64,000 nucleotides of DNA from Blautia sp900556555. GTDB lineage: Bacteria > Bacillota > Clostridia > Lachnospirales > Lachnospiraceae. Both the position numbers and the translations under genes were made by a program. The notes beneath the pieces are model-generated. The model did not search any database and had not been told where the DNA came from. It saw nothing but the letters and a program-made list of their open reading frames with translations. Below, piece after piece: positions 1-7,837 of this stretch; position 1 is the stretch's first letter; each line of letters starts with the position of its first letter. The DNA lies in NCBI GenBank assembly GCA_964250615.1, contig CAXUGM010000014.1. One strand, written 5' to 3'.

Positions 1-16
1 TTCTGTATTTGGGTAG

Positions 17-70
17 AATTTATCTTTTCAAAGTGGAATTTAATCTTGCAAAACGGAATTTACTTTTTCA
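17..70. repeat. Three degenerate 20-bp direct repeats downstream of divIB
   Basis: The word AATTTA begins at 17, 37 and 57, exactly 20 bp apart, each time followed by a CTTTTCAAA-like or CTTGCAAAA-like stretch, and the second and third copies are preceded by GG. It is AT-rich and non-coding, between the divIB stop and the window edge. The next gene of the cluster (often ftsZ) would lie beyond the edge. The role is unknown. It could be a protein-binding array or part of a longer repeat that starts outside the window. Confidence 0.45.
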
Positions 71-106
71 ATTCACCATTTTTCTTCAATTTTTAGATTT
101 TATCCG

Positions 107-1045
107 TTATTCTTCCGTATTTGTACCAGCCTCTGATTCTGCTGCATCTGTTCCGTCGCTGTATTCCAGTCCGGAATCATCCCATTCCTCTTCTTCCTGG
201 CTTTCTTCTTCCCGGTTTTCTTCTTCCCCGGATTCTCCCTGCTCTGGAAGAATGTAGTCCGGCCTGTCTGTATTTTCTGATTCTCCGGAGGCATCGGAAT
301 CTCCATCCGTAGTTTCCTCTTCGCTCTCCCCTGCATTGTCAAAAACCACTCCAGCCGTGTCTTCGTTTATATTTTCCAGGTGCAGAATTCCTTCCATCCC
401 CTCAAGCTGGGGAAGGATTCCTGACAACCGGTTCATCTTTTCATCCATATTTTCGTCATCACCCAGACGTACTTCCACATCAGCATAATATAGCACAAGC
501 TGGTTCATGTCATTGAAAATAAGCCTGTCTGGCTTTTGCTCTGACTTTTCCAGCATTTTTCCTACACTCAGGATGGTATTCAGTTTTTTTGTGTTAATAC
601 CCTTGAGCTTTTCTCCCAGCTTCGCCTGTTTCACGCTGATACCGTCGATCACCGGTACTCCCTCCAAAGGTTCCTCTGTGATGATCTGAATGATTCCCTG
701 TCTGTCGAAGTTTACATATTGCCCCTGAAATTCCAGGCATCCTACCATCTGTTTTTCTTTTACCTGAACCACAATGGTATTCCTGTTTTTTCGTTTTATG
801 GTCACCCCGTCTATCATTTTGGCATCTTTTGTTTTTTCATCTGTCTTGGTAAGCATGACCAGAATGGAATTCTTTGCATTCGGTGCATCCAGAACCATTT
901 TTTTGATTTCCTCATCAGAATAATACCGGTTGCCCTCAATCTGTATCTTGGTCACACGGAATCCCACAAAAAACACCAGGGCTGCAACAAGCACTGCCAG
1001 CACCACGGCTTCTATGAAAATCCGGTACAATTTTCTTTTATTCAT
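107..1045 (-). CDS. divIB: Cell division protein DivIB/FtsQ
   Basis: About 312 residues. A short basic cytoplasmic start is followed by one membrane segment (about residues 10-30, ending VFFVGFRV). Then comes a POTRA-type domain (IQIEGNRYYSDEEIKKMV), as in FtsQ/DivIB, which joins the DivIC-FtsL complex at the septum. The last 70 or so residues are very rich in Glu, Asp and Ser (for example EEENREEESQEEEEWDDSG) and probably disordered. It is the last gene of the division and wall cluster in this window, 10 bp downstream of murA. The product is secure from topology, POTRA sequence and position; the acidic tail is longer than usual. Confidence 0.88.
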   Translation of the reverse strand: MNKRKLYRIFIEAVVLAVLVAALVFFVGFRVTKIQIEGNRYYSDEEIKKMVLDAPNAKNSILVMLTKTDEKTKDAKMIDGVTIKRKNRNTIVVQVKEKQMVGCLEFQGQYVNFDRQGIIQIITEEPLEGVPVIDGISVKQAKLGEKLKGINTKKLNTILSVGKMLEKSEQKPDRLIFNDMNQLVLYYADVEVRLGDDENMDEKMNRLSGILPQLEGMEGILHLENINEDTAGVVFDNAGESEEETTDGDSDASGESENTDRPDYILPEQGESGEEENREEESQEEEEWDDSGLEYSDGTDAAESEAGTNTEE

Positions 1046-1055
1046 AAATGTCCCC

Positions 1056-2303
1056 TTAATCCTTTAAAATCCTGGCTCCCATATGCTTCAGGTCACGGCA
1101 GATATCCTCATATCCCCGTTCAATAAAATTCCTATTCTCCACATATGTTTCACCCCTGGCCGCCAGCCCCGCAATGATAAGGGCTGCCCCTCCTCGTAAT
1201 TCCATAGCTTCTACCCGTGTTCCAACCAGATTGCTTCCCGTAATCCTTGCACGGTTCCCGCAAACTTCAATACATGCGCCCATTTTCCTTAACTGGGAAA
1301 CTGTCTTGAACCGGTCCTCAAAGATATTCTCCACAATGCAGCTTTCGCCTCTGGCCGTTGCCAGCACTGCCATAAAAACCGACTGCAGATCCGTTGGAAA
1401 TCCCGGATAAACCTGAGTCTCGAGAAGAGCCATAGGATTATCTGCCCAAAAACTTTGCAAAGTTAGTTTACCACTGTTGTACCTATATTGTCCACCTATT
1501 TTCTCATAGGCATCAAGCAAAGCTCCCATCTCCTCCATGGGCGGCTGTAAAAGCGTACCCCCTCCTCTGGTAATGGCACTGGCACAGACATAGGTGCCTG
1601 CTGCAATCCGGTCTGTGGGAATGAAAAATTCTGTATCATGAAGCGTTTCCACCCCCTGAATCTTCAACGTTCCTGTTCCAATCCCACGAATCACAGCTCC
1701 GGCTTTCTGCAAAAAACGGCACAGCCAGGTCACTTCCGGCTCCTGTGAGCATCCAAGAAGCACCGTGTTCCCCTTGGCACAGACTGCCCCAAGAACAGCG
1801 TTTTGTGTTGCTCCCACACTTCTTTTTTCAAACCTTATGACATTGCCTCTTAACCCGGTTGTCTCTGCTCTTAGTATTCCCTGTTCTTCTTTGAAAACCG
1901 CTCCCAGTTTTTCTAATGCCTTGATATGCATATCAATAGGCCGTTTCCCTATGACACATCCTCCCGGATATGGCACAGAGGCTTCCCCGCATCTGCCCAG
2001 AAGACTTCCCAGCAAGACCACAGAAGAACGCATCTGGCTTCCTGCGCTTACATCTGCCTGTGGCTTCATAAGATGGTTTGCATGGATTTCCATGGTATTT
2101 CCCTTCCAGCAGGTTTTTACGCCCATATGCTGAAGAATCATTTCCATGAGGAACACATCGGAAATCTTAGGACAGCCATGAAGCACTGTGGTTCCTTTAT
2201 TTAAAAGAGCGGCAGCCATCATTGGCAATGCCGCATTTTTTGACCCCTGTATGCTTACCTCTCCCTGTAGGGGAATCCCTCCTGTAATCTTTATTCCGTT
2301 CAA
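1056..2303 (-). CDS. murA: UDP-N-acetylglucosamine 1-carboxyvinyltransferase MurA
   Basis: Catalyses enolpyruvyl transfer from PEP to UDP-GlcNAc, the first committed step of peptidoglycan synthesis, in the cytoplasm. I chose a TTG start at 2303. It has AGAGGAG eight bases upstream, whereas the GTG at 2312 overlaps that site. It also gives MNGIKITGG and puts the catalytic residues at family numbering: Lys22-Asn23 in GSKNAALP and the fosfomycin-target Cys at about 116 in PGGCVIGKRPID. Length is about 415 residues, normal for MurA. It is unusual here because this part of the dcw cluster normally holds murG and murC. Clostridia often have two MurA copies, and this could be either one. Confidence 0.92.
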   Translation of the reverse strand: MNGIKITGGIPLQGEVSIQGSKNAALPMMAAALLNKGTTVLHGCPKISDVFLMEMILQHMGVKTCWKGNTMEIHANHLMKPQADVSAGSQMRSSVVLLGSLLGRCGEASVPYPGGCVIGKRPIDMHIKALEKLGAVFKEEQGILRAETTGLRGNVIRFEKRSVGATQNAVLGAVCAKGNTVLLGCSQEPEVTWLCRFLQKAGAVIRGIGTGTLKIQGVETLHDTEFFIPTDRIAAGTYVCASAITRGGGTLLQPPMEEMGALLDAYEKIGGQYRYNSGKLTLQSFWADNPMALLETQVYPGFPTDLQSVFMAVLATARGESCIVENIFEDRFKTVSQLRKMGACIEVCGNRARITGSNLVGTRVEAMELRGGAALIIAGLAARGETYVENRNFIERGYEDICRDLKHMGARILKD

Positions 2304-2375
2304 GCCATACACTCCTCTGTGTTCAGATTCAAAGATACTATATCATATGCTGTGATGCAGATTCTGTGCAGGCTT

Positions 2376-3476
2376 TTATGGCTCCTCATATCTACTGACA
2401 GACAGGGCAATGCCCATTTCTCCCAATAAAAACAATACGGAGGTTCCTCCATAGCTGACAAAGGGCAGCGTGATTCCTGTGTTCGGAATGGTATTGGTCA
2501 CTACAGAAATGTTTAAGATCACCTGCATCGCCATATGACCCATAATCCCCGCTGCAATCAAAGCACCGCACAAATCCTTTGCATTGGCCGCAATGACCAT
2601 CAACCGCCATATCAGCAGGCCGAACAGAAGAATAACCAGGCATGAGCCTACAAGTCCTGTTTCCTCACATATAATTGAAAAAATCATGTCATTCTGGGCT
2701 TCCGGCACAAACCCAAGTTTCTGCAGGCTGCTGCCAAGCCCCCTGCCAAAGATTCCCCCGCTGCCTATGGCATACAATCCCTGAATGGTCTGAAAACCTT
2801 TCTCATAGGCCTCCGGGTTTCTCCAGATGGCAAGACGTTCCAGACGGTAACTTGCCATACTTAAAAAAAAACCGATAAAGAGAATTCCGGCAGCTCCAAT
2901 TCCCACAAATGGAAGATATCTGGGATCTGATACAAAAATAAGAATTACCCCAATGCCAAGAATGATCACTGCTGTACTCAGGTTATTGGTTCCCACAAGT
3001 CCCACAATAGGAAGCAGAAGTGCCATGGTGCCCGCCATATGAAGGAATCCCTGCCTCTTCTCTCTGCCCTTTATCATTACCCAGGTCAGAAACAAAATCA
3101 CTGCCACTTTGGCAAACTCAGAAGGCTGAAAAGATAATGGCCCTATGGACAGCCATCGTTTTGAACCATTATACTCATCTCCGAACAACAGGACAGCCAG
3201 GGAAAGCAGTATGGATACCAAATAAAAAAAAGGGGCAAATTTCACCAGAATATGATAATCCATGCAGGACACCAGATACATCCCCATAAGCCCCAGGGAG
3301 GTAGCAAAAATCTGTTTCTTGAAATAATAGGCCGAGTCATGGAATTTCACTCTCCCGTTATAAGCACTGGTACTATAAAGGAACACCAGACCGCAGACGG
3401 TCAGAAGCAGCACCAGAAACAAAAGGATGCTATCCGGATGTCTCTCTCTTTTCTTTTCTCTTACCAAAAACAGCAC
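2376..3476 (-). CDS. ftsW: Lipid II polymerase of the FtsW/RodA/SpoVE (SEDS) family
   Basis: A polytopic membrane protein of about 366 residues with roughly ten hydrophobic segments. SEDS motifs are present: FLYSTSAY near the start, NGSKRWLSIGPLSFQPSEFAK, and the C-terminal NTIPNTGITLPFVSYGG. The family polymerises glycan strands from lipid II with a class B penicillin-binding protein, and two such proteins lie just upstream. Position between murD and murA argues for FtsW (division) or SpoVE (spore cortex) rather than RodA. The start is uncertain: a GTG at 3491 opens the frame without a ribosome binding site, while GTG at 3476 has GGAG six bases upstream. Confidence 0.88.
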   Translation of the reverse strand: MLFLVREKKRERHPDSILLFLVLLLTVCGLVFLYSTSAYNGRVKFHDSAYYFKKQIFATSLGLMGMYLVSCMDYHILVKFAPFFYLVSILLSLAVLLFGDEYNGSKRWLSIGPLSFQPSEFAKVAVILFLTWVMIKGREKRQGFLHMAGTMALLLPIVGLVGTNNLSTAVIILGIGVILIFVSDPRYLPFVGIGAAGILFIGFFLSMASYRLERLAIWRNPEAYEKGFQTIQGLYAIGSGGIFGRGLGSSLQKLGFVPEAQNDMIFSIICEETGLVGSCLVILLFGLLIWRLMVIAANAKDLCGALIAAGIMGHMAMQVILNISVVTNTIPNTGITLPFVSYGGTSVLFLLGEMGIALSVSRYEEP

Positions 3477-3568
3477 ATTCCTCTCCGTCACTGGTTCTTT
3501 TCAATATATGCCCTGACACGCAAAAGGAGAACTCCCTTCATAGGAATTCTCCTTTGGTGATACATATT

Positions 3569-4963
3569 TTACGCCTTCATGCGGAGCACATATTCCTTGA
3601 ATTTGTCCCCGCGCTGTTCATAATTGTCAAACTGGCCCCAGCTTGCACAGGCAGGGGAAAGAAGTACCGCATCTCCTTCCACTGCTTTGGAAGCACAGAT
3701 TTTCACGGCTTCCTCCAGGTTGTCCGCCAGAATCGTATTCTCAAATCCACAGGCATGAGCTGTTTCCTGAATCTTCTCTCTTGTCTGTCCGATAAGAACC
3801 AGATACTTCACTTTACCGTCAAATGAACGTATCCACTCTTCGTAGGAAGATTCCTTATCGTACCCTCCGCCAATCAGCAATGTCGGGCGGTTCATAGCCT
3901 GAATTCCCTTGATTGCTGCATCTGGGTTTGTCCCCTTAGAGTCATTGTAATAAGCTACTCCGTCTATTTCATCTACAAATTCGATTCTATGAGCCACAGC
4001 TTTAAATGCTGTAACTGCTTTGTGAATGACTTCTACCGGCACTCCTGCATAATAAGCCATGGCACAGGCTGCCATCACATTTTCATAGTTATGCTGCCCC
4101 AGAAGTTTCAGTTCCCCGGTTCTGACCATTTCTATTTCTTTCTCATCTGTCCGAAGCAGAATTCTGTCTCCATCCAGGAAAATCCCCTTTTCCAGTTTCC
4201 GTACACCGGAAAAGAAAACTGGTGTTGCAGGGCAGTGCTTTGCATACTCTCTAAGCTCCGAATCTTCATAATTCAGGACACAGCAGCTGTCCTTTGTCTG
4301 ATGAGCTGCAATCAATTCCTTCACTCTGATATACTCTTCCATGGTGTGATGGCGGTTCAGATGATCCTCTGTGATGTTCAGGATTCCTGAAACATCCGGA
4401 GAAAAGTGCTCTGTTGTTTCCAGCTGAAAACTGCTGATTTCAGCTACTGTACAACTGTTTTCTGTCATAGAAAGTGCAGCCCCTGTATAAGCATTTCCGA
4501 TATTGCCCACAACAAAGACAGAATCATAAGAATCTCTGGATTCCCTGTCTGCCTTCATGATTTCTCCCAGCAAGGCTGTGGTGGTGGTTTTTCCATTGGT
4601 TCCGGTGATTGCCAGAACCTTTCCGCCTCCCATCTGGTAGGCAAGCTCTACCTCTCCCCAAATAGGAATTCCGGCTGCTTTTAGCCTTTCTACCGGAGGA
4701 ATATCCAGAGGAACACCAGGGCTCATCACCACCAGATCCAGCGAATCTATCAATTCCTGGGGCAGTTCTCCCAAAACTATCCTGCAGGCAGAAGCTGTAT
4801 CCAGCCTTTTTCTGATTTCCTGCACTAAAAGCTTCTCATTCCCATCATAAAGCACTACATCAGCCTTCAATGCCTCCAAAAGCTTCACTGCACCAATCCC
4901 GCTGATGCCGGAGCCAAATACCAGCACTCTTTTATTTTCCAAATCTTTTCTCTGCAATCTCAT
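3569..4963 (-). CDS. murD: UDP-N-acetylmuramoyl-L-alanine--D-glutamate ligase MurD
   Basis: Adds D-glutamate to UDP-MurNAc-L-Ala using ATP, in the cytoplasm. About 464 residues. The N-terminal Rossmann-like domain has GSGISGIGAVKLL. The central Mur ligase ATP site is AITGTNGKTTTTALLGE, followed by EISSFQLE and NITEDHLNRH. The C-terminal domain carries YNDSKGTNPDAA and LLSPACASWGQFDNYEQRG, which are typical of MurD. ATG at 4963 is preferred over the in-frame TTG at 4969 because GAGGA lies seven bases upstream. It lies between mraY and ftsW as in most dcw clusters. Confidence 0.95.
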   Translation of the reverse strand: MRLQRKDLENKRVLVFGSGISGIGAVKLLEALKADVVLYDGNEKLLVQEIRKRLDTASACRIVLGELPQELIDSLDLVVMSPGVPLDIPPVERLKAAGIPIWGEVELAYQMGGGKVLAITGTNGKTTTTALLGEIMKADRESRDSYDSVFVVGNIGNAYTGAALSMTENSCTVAEISSFQLETTEHFSPDVSGILNITEDHLNRHHTMEEYIRVKELIAAHQTKDSCCVLNYEDSELREYAKHCPATPVFFSGVRKLEKGIFLDGDRILLRTDEKEIEMVRTGELKLLGQHNYENVMAACAMAYYAGVPVEVIHKAVTAFKAVAHRIEFVDEIDGVAYYNDSKGTNPDAAIKGIQAMNRPTLLIGGGYDKESSYEEWIRSFDGKVKYLVLIGQTREKIQETAHACGFENTILADNLEEAVKICASKAVEGDAVLLSPACASWGQFDNYEQRGDKFKEYVLRMKA

Positions 4964-4999
4964 AATCAATTCCTCATCTTTCCAGGCCTTTTCCGCTCT

Positions 5000-5959
5000 T
5001 TAAACACCCATCAGGGCAATAAGACACAACACAGCCGTAATCACAGAAAATACTGCCACAATTCTGGTCTCAGACCAGCCGCACAGTTCAAAATGGTGAT
5101 GGATCGGAGCCATCTTGAAGAAACGTTTTCCATGAGTAGCCTTGAAGTAGGTCACCTGGATCATAACAGACAGGACTTCCACCACATAAATCATTCCTAC
5201 CAGAATAATGAACAATGGCATCTGAAGCATATAAGCAGTTCCTGCCACAAAGCCTCCAAGTGCCAGAGAACCGGTATCTCCCATAAAAATCTTAGCCGGA
5301 TATACATTAAACAGTAAAAATCCCATCAGTGCCCCCACAACTGCACAGGTAATGGGCTCAATACCACTTTTGGTTCCAATAGCCATTACAGAGAAGAACG
5401 TTGCAACCATAATGGTCACAGAAGATGCCAGGCCATCCAGGCCATCTGTAAAGTTTACACCATTTACGGTTCCGATCACTGCAATAAACAGTACAGGAAT
5501 CGTCAAAATCCCTAAATCCAGTTCATGTCCCGGAAAAAATGGAATCTTCATGGTCATTGGAATATCTGTAAACTTCATCAGATAAAATGCGAATATTCCG
5601 GTTACAACAATCTGGCAGGCCATTTTCTGCATAGGCATCAGCCCATCTGAACGTTTCAGCACGACCTTCAGATAATCGTCCAGAAATCCGATGATTCCAA
5701 ATCCCAGGGTCAGAAACAGAACCGGAATGATCTTAGGATAATCTTTTACATAAAACAGGGAAGTCACAACTGTGGATAACAGGAAGATAATTCCCCCCAT
5801 TGTAGGGGTCCCTGCTTTTTTCAGATGGGACTGTACGCCTTCCACCCTCTCTGTCTGTCCCATTTTCAGTTTTCTCAGATAAGGAATCACAACAGGTCCT
5901 AATAATACGCTGATAGCAAAGGCGATCAGCACCGGTAACGCCATAGTAAATTCTGTCAT
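5000..5959 (-). CDS. mraY: Phospho-N-acetylmuramoyl-pentapeptide transferase MraY
   Basis: Makes lipid I by moving phospho-MurNAc-pentapeptide to undecaprenyl phosphate at the inner face of the membrane. 319 residues with about ten membrane helices. Family motifs: GTPTMGGIIFLL near residue 50, FLDDYLK (the Asp-Asp pair near residue 93), VNFTDGLDGLA near residue 168, FMGDTGSLALGG, and the histidine loop APIHHHFELCGW. A ribosome binding site AGAGGTG precedes the ATG. A strong promoter-like element lies just upstream, so mraY-murD-ftsW-murA-divIB may be transcribed apart from the upstream genes. Confidence 0.95.
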   Translation of the reverse strand: MTEFTMALPVLIAFAISVLLGPVVIPYLRKLKMGQTERVEGVQSHLKKAGTPTMGGIIFLLSTVVTSLFYVKDYPKIIPVLFLTLGFGIIGFLDDYLKVVLKRSDGLMPMQKMACQIVVTGIFAFYLMKFTDIPMTMKIPFFPGHELDLGILTIPVLFIAVIGTVNGVNFTDGLDGLASSVTIMVATFFSVMAIGTKSGIEPITCAVVGALMGFLLFNVYPAKIFMGDTGSLALGGFVAGTAYMLQMPLFIILVGMIYVVEVLSVMIQVTYFKATHGKRFFKMAPIHHHFELCGWSETRIVAVFSVITAVLCLIALMGV

Positions 5960-5994
5960 AGTACACCTCTTTTATATGTATTTTACTCTTAATC

Positions 5995-6023
5995 AGTATA
6001 ATGCTTTTTTTTGTATTTATCAA
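5995..6023 (-). promoter_or_regulatory. Sigma-A-type promoter ahead of mraY
   Basis: On the minus strand TTGATA, a 17-bp A-rich spacer and TATACT. It overlaps the stop codon of the upstream penicillin-binding protein gene and lies about 35 bp before the mraY start. Both boxes differ from consensus at one position and the spacing is ideal. Confidence 0.6.
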
Positions 6024-7744
6024 CCTTCAATCCCCATGTAAGGAAGAATGTTATCAAATATATCCCGGATCACCGGTGCTGCTATGGTTCCTCCATAATA
6101 TACGCCCTGTGGGTCATGAATGAGGCAGATGCCAAGCACCTGGGGATTCTCAGCAGGCGTAAAACCAAGAAAAGAAGAAATATACCGGTTCGCACTTCTT
6201 GGAAGCGTCTGGGATGTGGCTGTTTTTCCCCCTATTGTTCTTCCTTCTATGGCCGCATTTTTTCCTGATCCCTCTGACACTACTTTTTCCAAAATATACC
6301 GTACCTGGGCTGAAATTTCCTCTGATACAATTCCCTTCTTTTCCTGATAACGAAAAGTTTTCACCAGATTTCCCTTTCCATCCGTGACCTTCACTCCGAA
6401 ATGAGGGGTAACCCTCCTTCCTCCATTGATAATAGAACTTACAGTTGTGGCAAGCTGTACCGGGGTAATCTGAAAAGACTGCCCAAAAGAGATTGTAGCC
6501 AGCTCTACGTCCCCTACATTTTCCTCTTTGTGCATAATGGTACCGGCCTCCCCCGGCAGGTCAATCCCTGTTTTTTCCATAAGTCCAAATTTCCGGAAAT
6601 AATCAAAATATTGTTTCACACCAAGCCGGAGTCCCACTTCTATAAACACTGGATTACAGGAATTCATCGCCCCCTCCACAAAACTCTCTGCCCCATGCCC
6701 TGTCCTTTTATGGCAGTGAATCCTCCTGTCTTCCACGATTTTAAAACCAGGGCAGGAAAACCTGTCTTCCATATGCACCACGCCCTGTGATAGCCCGGCA
6801 GCCATGGTAATGATTTTAAACGTGGAACCTGGTTCATAAGTATCATTGATGGTTCTGTTTCTCCACATTTGATTGCAGGCATCCTGAAGTTCCTTCTCTG
6901 TCATCCCTTCGGTATCTGCACTGGTATTCAAAGTAAACGGCTCATTCAGATTAAACTCCGGCACATTGGCATTGGCATAAATCTCACCATTCTGCGGATT
7001 CATGAGCAAGATAGAAACTGCGTCTGCCTGTTTTTCCTCCATCACCTTCCATGCTGCCTGCTGTGCGTACATCTGGATGTTTTTATCCAGGCTGATATGC
7101 AGATCATATCCTGATACAGGCTCTGTCCTGCTTTCCCCCAGTTCGGAAAGTTCCACTCCTCTGGCATCTGTTGTAGTAAGAATTTTCCCATCTACACCCC
7201 GTAGTACATCTTCATACATCACTTCCAGTCCAATAATCCCCTGATTGTCACCCCCGGTAAATCCCAGCACCTTGGAAGCCAGTTCCTCATAAGGATATTC
7301 TCTTTTAAAATCCTCATCCACCTTCACACCTGCCAGGCCATAACTCCTAATCCTGTCTCCCACTTCCTTTTCCACATTTGTTTTCACACGCTCAATAGCC
7401 GAAACAGCCTCTACTCTTTTTCTGGCTGTTTTTTCTGAAATTCCCAATTCCCGGCACAGCATAGCAGCTACCTTATCTGGTTCCTTTATCTGGCTATGGA
7501 TAACAGAAATGGTACACACCGCTTTATTATCTGCCAGAACCTCTCCATTCCTGTCAAGAATCCTTCCTCTTGCAGCCTTGATATCACGCTCCCTTTCATG
7601 AAGTTCCTCTGCCTTTTCTGCATAATAATCTGACCGGAGCACCATCAGATAAACCATACGTGCCATAAGCCCCAGGAGCATACATATGCACACAAAAAAC
7701 ACGATTACAATTTTCTTTTTATGATAGGTCCTGTTTTTCCTCAT
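6020..7744 (-). CDS. Class B penicillin-binding protein (SpoVD/PBP2B-like) with a KTA box
   Basis: About 574 residues. A basic cytoplasmic start, one membrane anchor, a dimerisation domain (RGRILDRNGEVLADN), then a transpeptidase domain with the active-site serine in EPGSTFKII and the SxN-like box in MNSCNPVFIE. The third box reads GKTATSQ where KTG is the rule. Crosslinks peptidoglycan outside the membrane with a SEDS partner. Unlike typical SpoVD there is no C-terminal PASTA domain. ATG at 7744 has AGGAAAG upstream; the Met codons at 7759 and 7762 have no ribosome binding site. It is the second of two class B genes in tandem, so one may serve vegetative division and the other sporulation; which is which cannot be told. 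Confidence 0.85.
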   Translation of the reverse strand: MRKNRTYHKKKIVIVFFVCICMLLGLMARMVYLMVLRSDYYAEKAEELHERERDIKAARGRILDRNGEVLADNKAVCTISVIHSQIKEPDKVAAMLCRELGISEKTARKRVEAVSAIERVKTNVEKEVGDRIRSYGLAGVKVDEDFKREYPYEELASKVLGFTGGDNQGIIGLEVMYEDVLRGVDGKILTTTDARGVELSELGESRTEPVSGYDLHISLDKNIQMYAQQAAWKVMEEKQADAVSILLMNPQNGEIYANANVPEFNLNEPFTLNTSADTEGMTEKELQDACNQMWRNRTINDTYEPGSTFKIITMAAGLSQGVVHMEDRFSCPGFKIVEDRRIHCHKRTGHGAESFVEGAMNSCNPVFIEVGLRLGVKQYFDYFRKFGLMEKTGIDLPGEAGTIMHKEENVGDVELATISFGQSFQITPVQLATTVSSIINGGRRVTPHFGVKVTDGKGNLVKTFRYQEKKGIVSEEISAQVRYILEKVVSEGSGKNAAIEGRTIGGKTATSQTLPRSANRYISSFLGFTPAENPQVLGICLIHDPQGVYYGGTIAAPVIRDIFDNILPYMGIEG

Positions 7745-7799
7745 AGAACTTTCCTGCATCATTATCCATATACTATATGCAGCTTTTATTTTTTTCTAT

Positions 7800-7831
7800 G
7801 ACAGAAAAAGACCGGCTCTTTGGCCGGTCTT
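7800..7831 (-). terminator. Rho-independent terminator between the two penicillin-binding protein genes
   Basis: On the minus strand AAGACCGGC, a six-base loop and GCCGGTCTT, followed by a short T run. It lies seven bases past the stop of the upstream pbp gene and likely reduces read-through into the second one. Confidence 0.75.
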
Positions 7832-7837
7832 CTTCTC

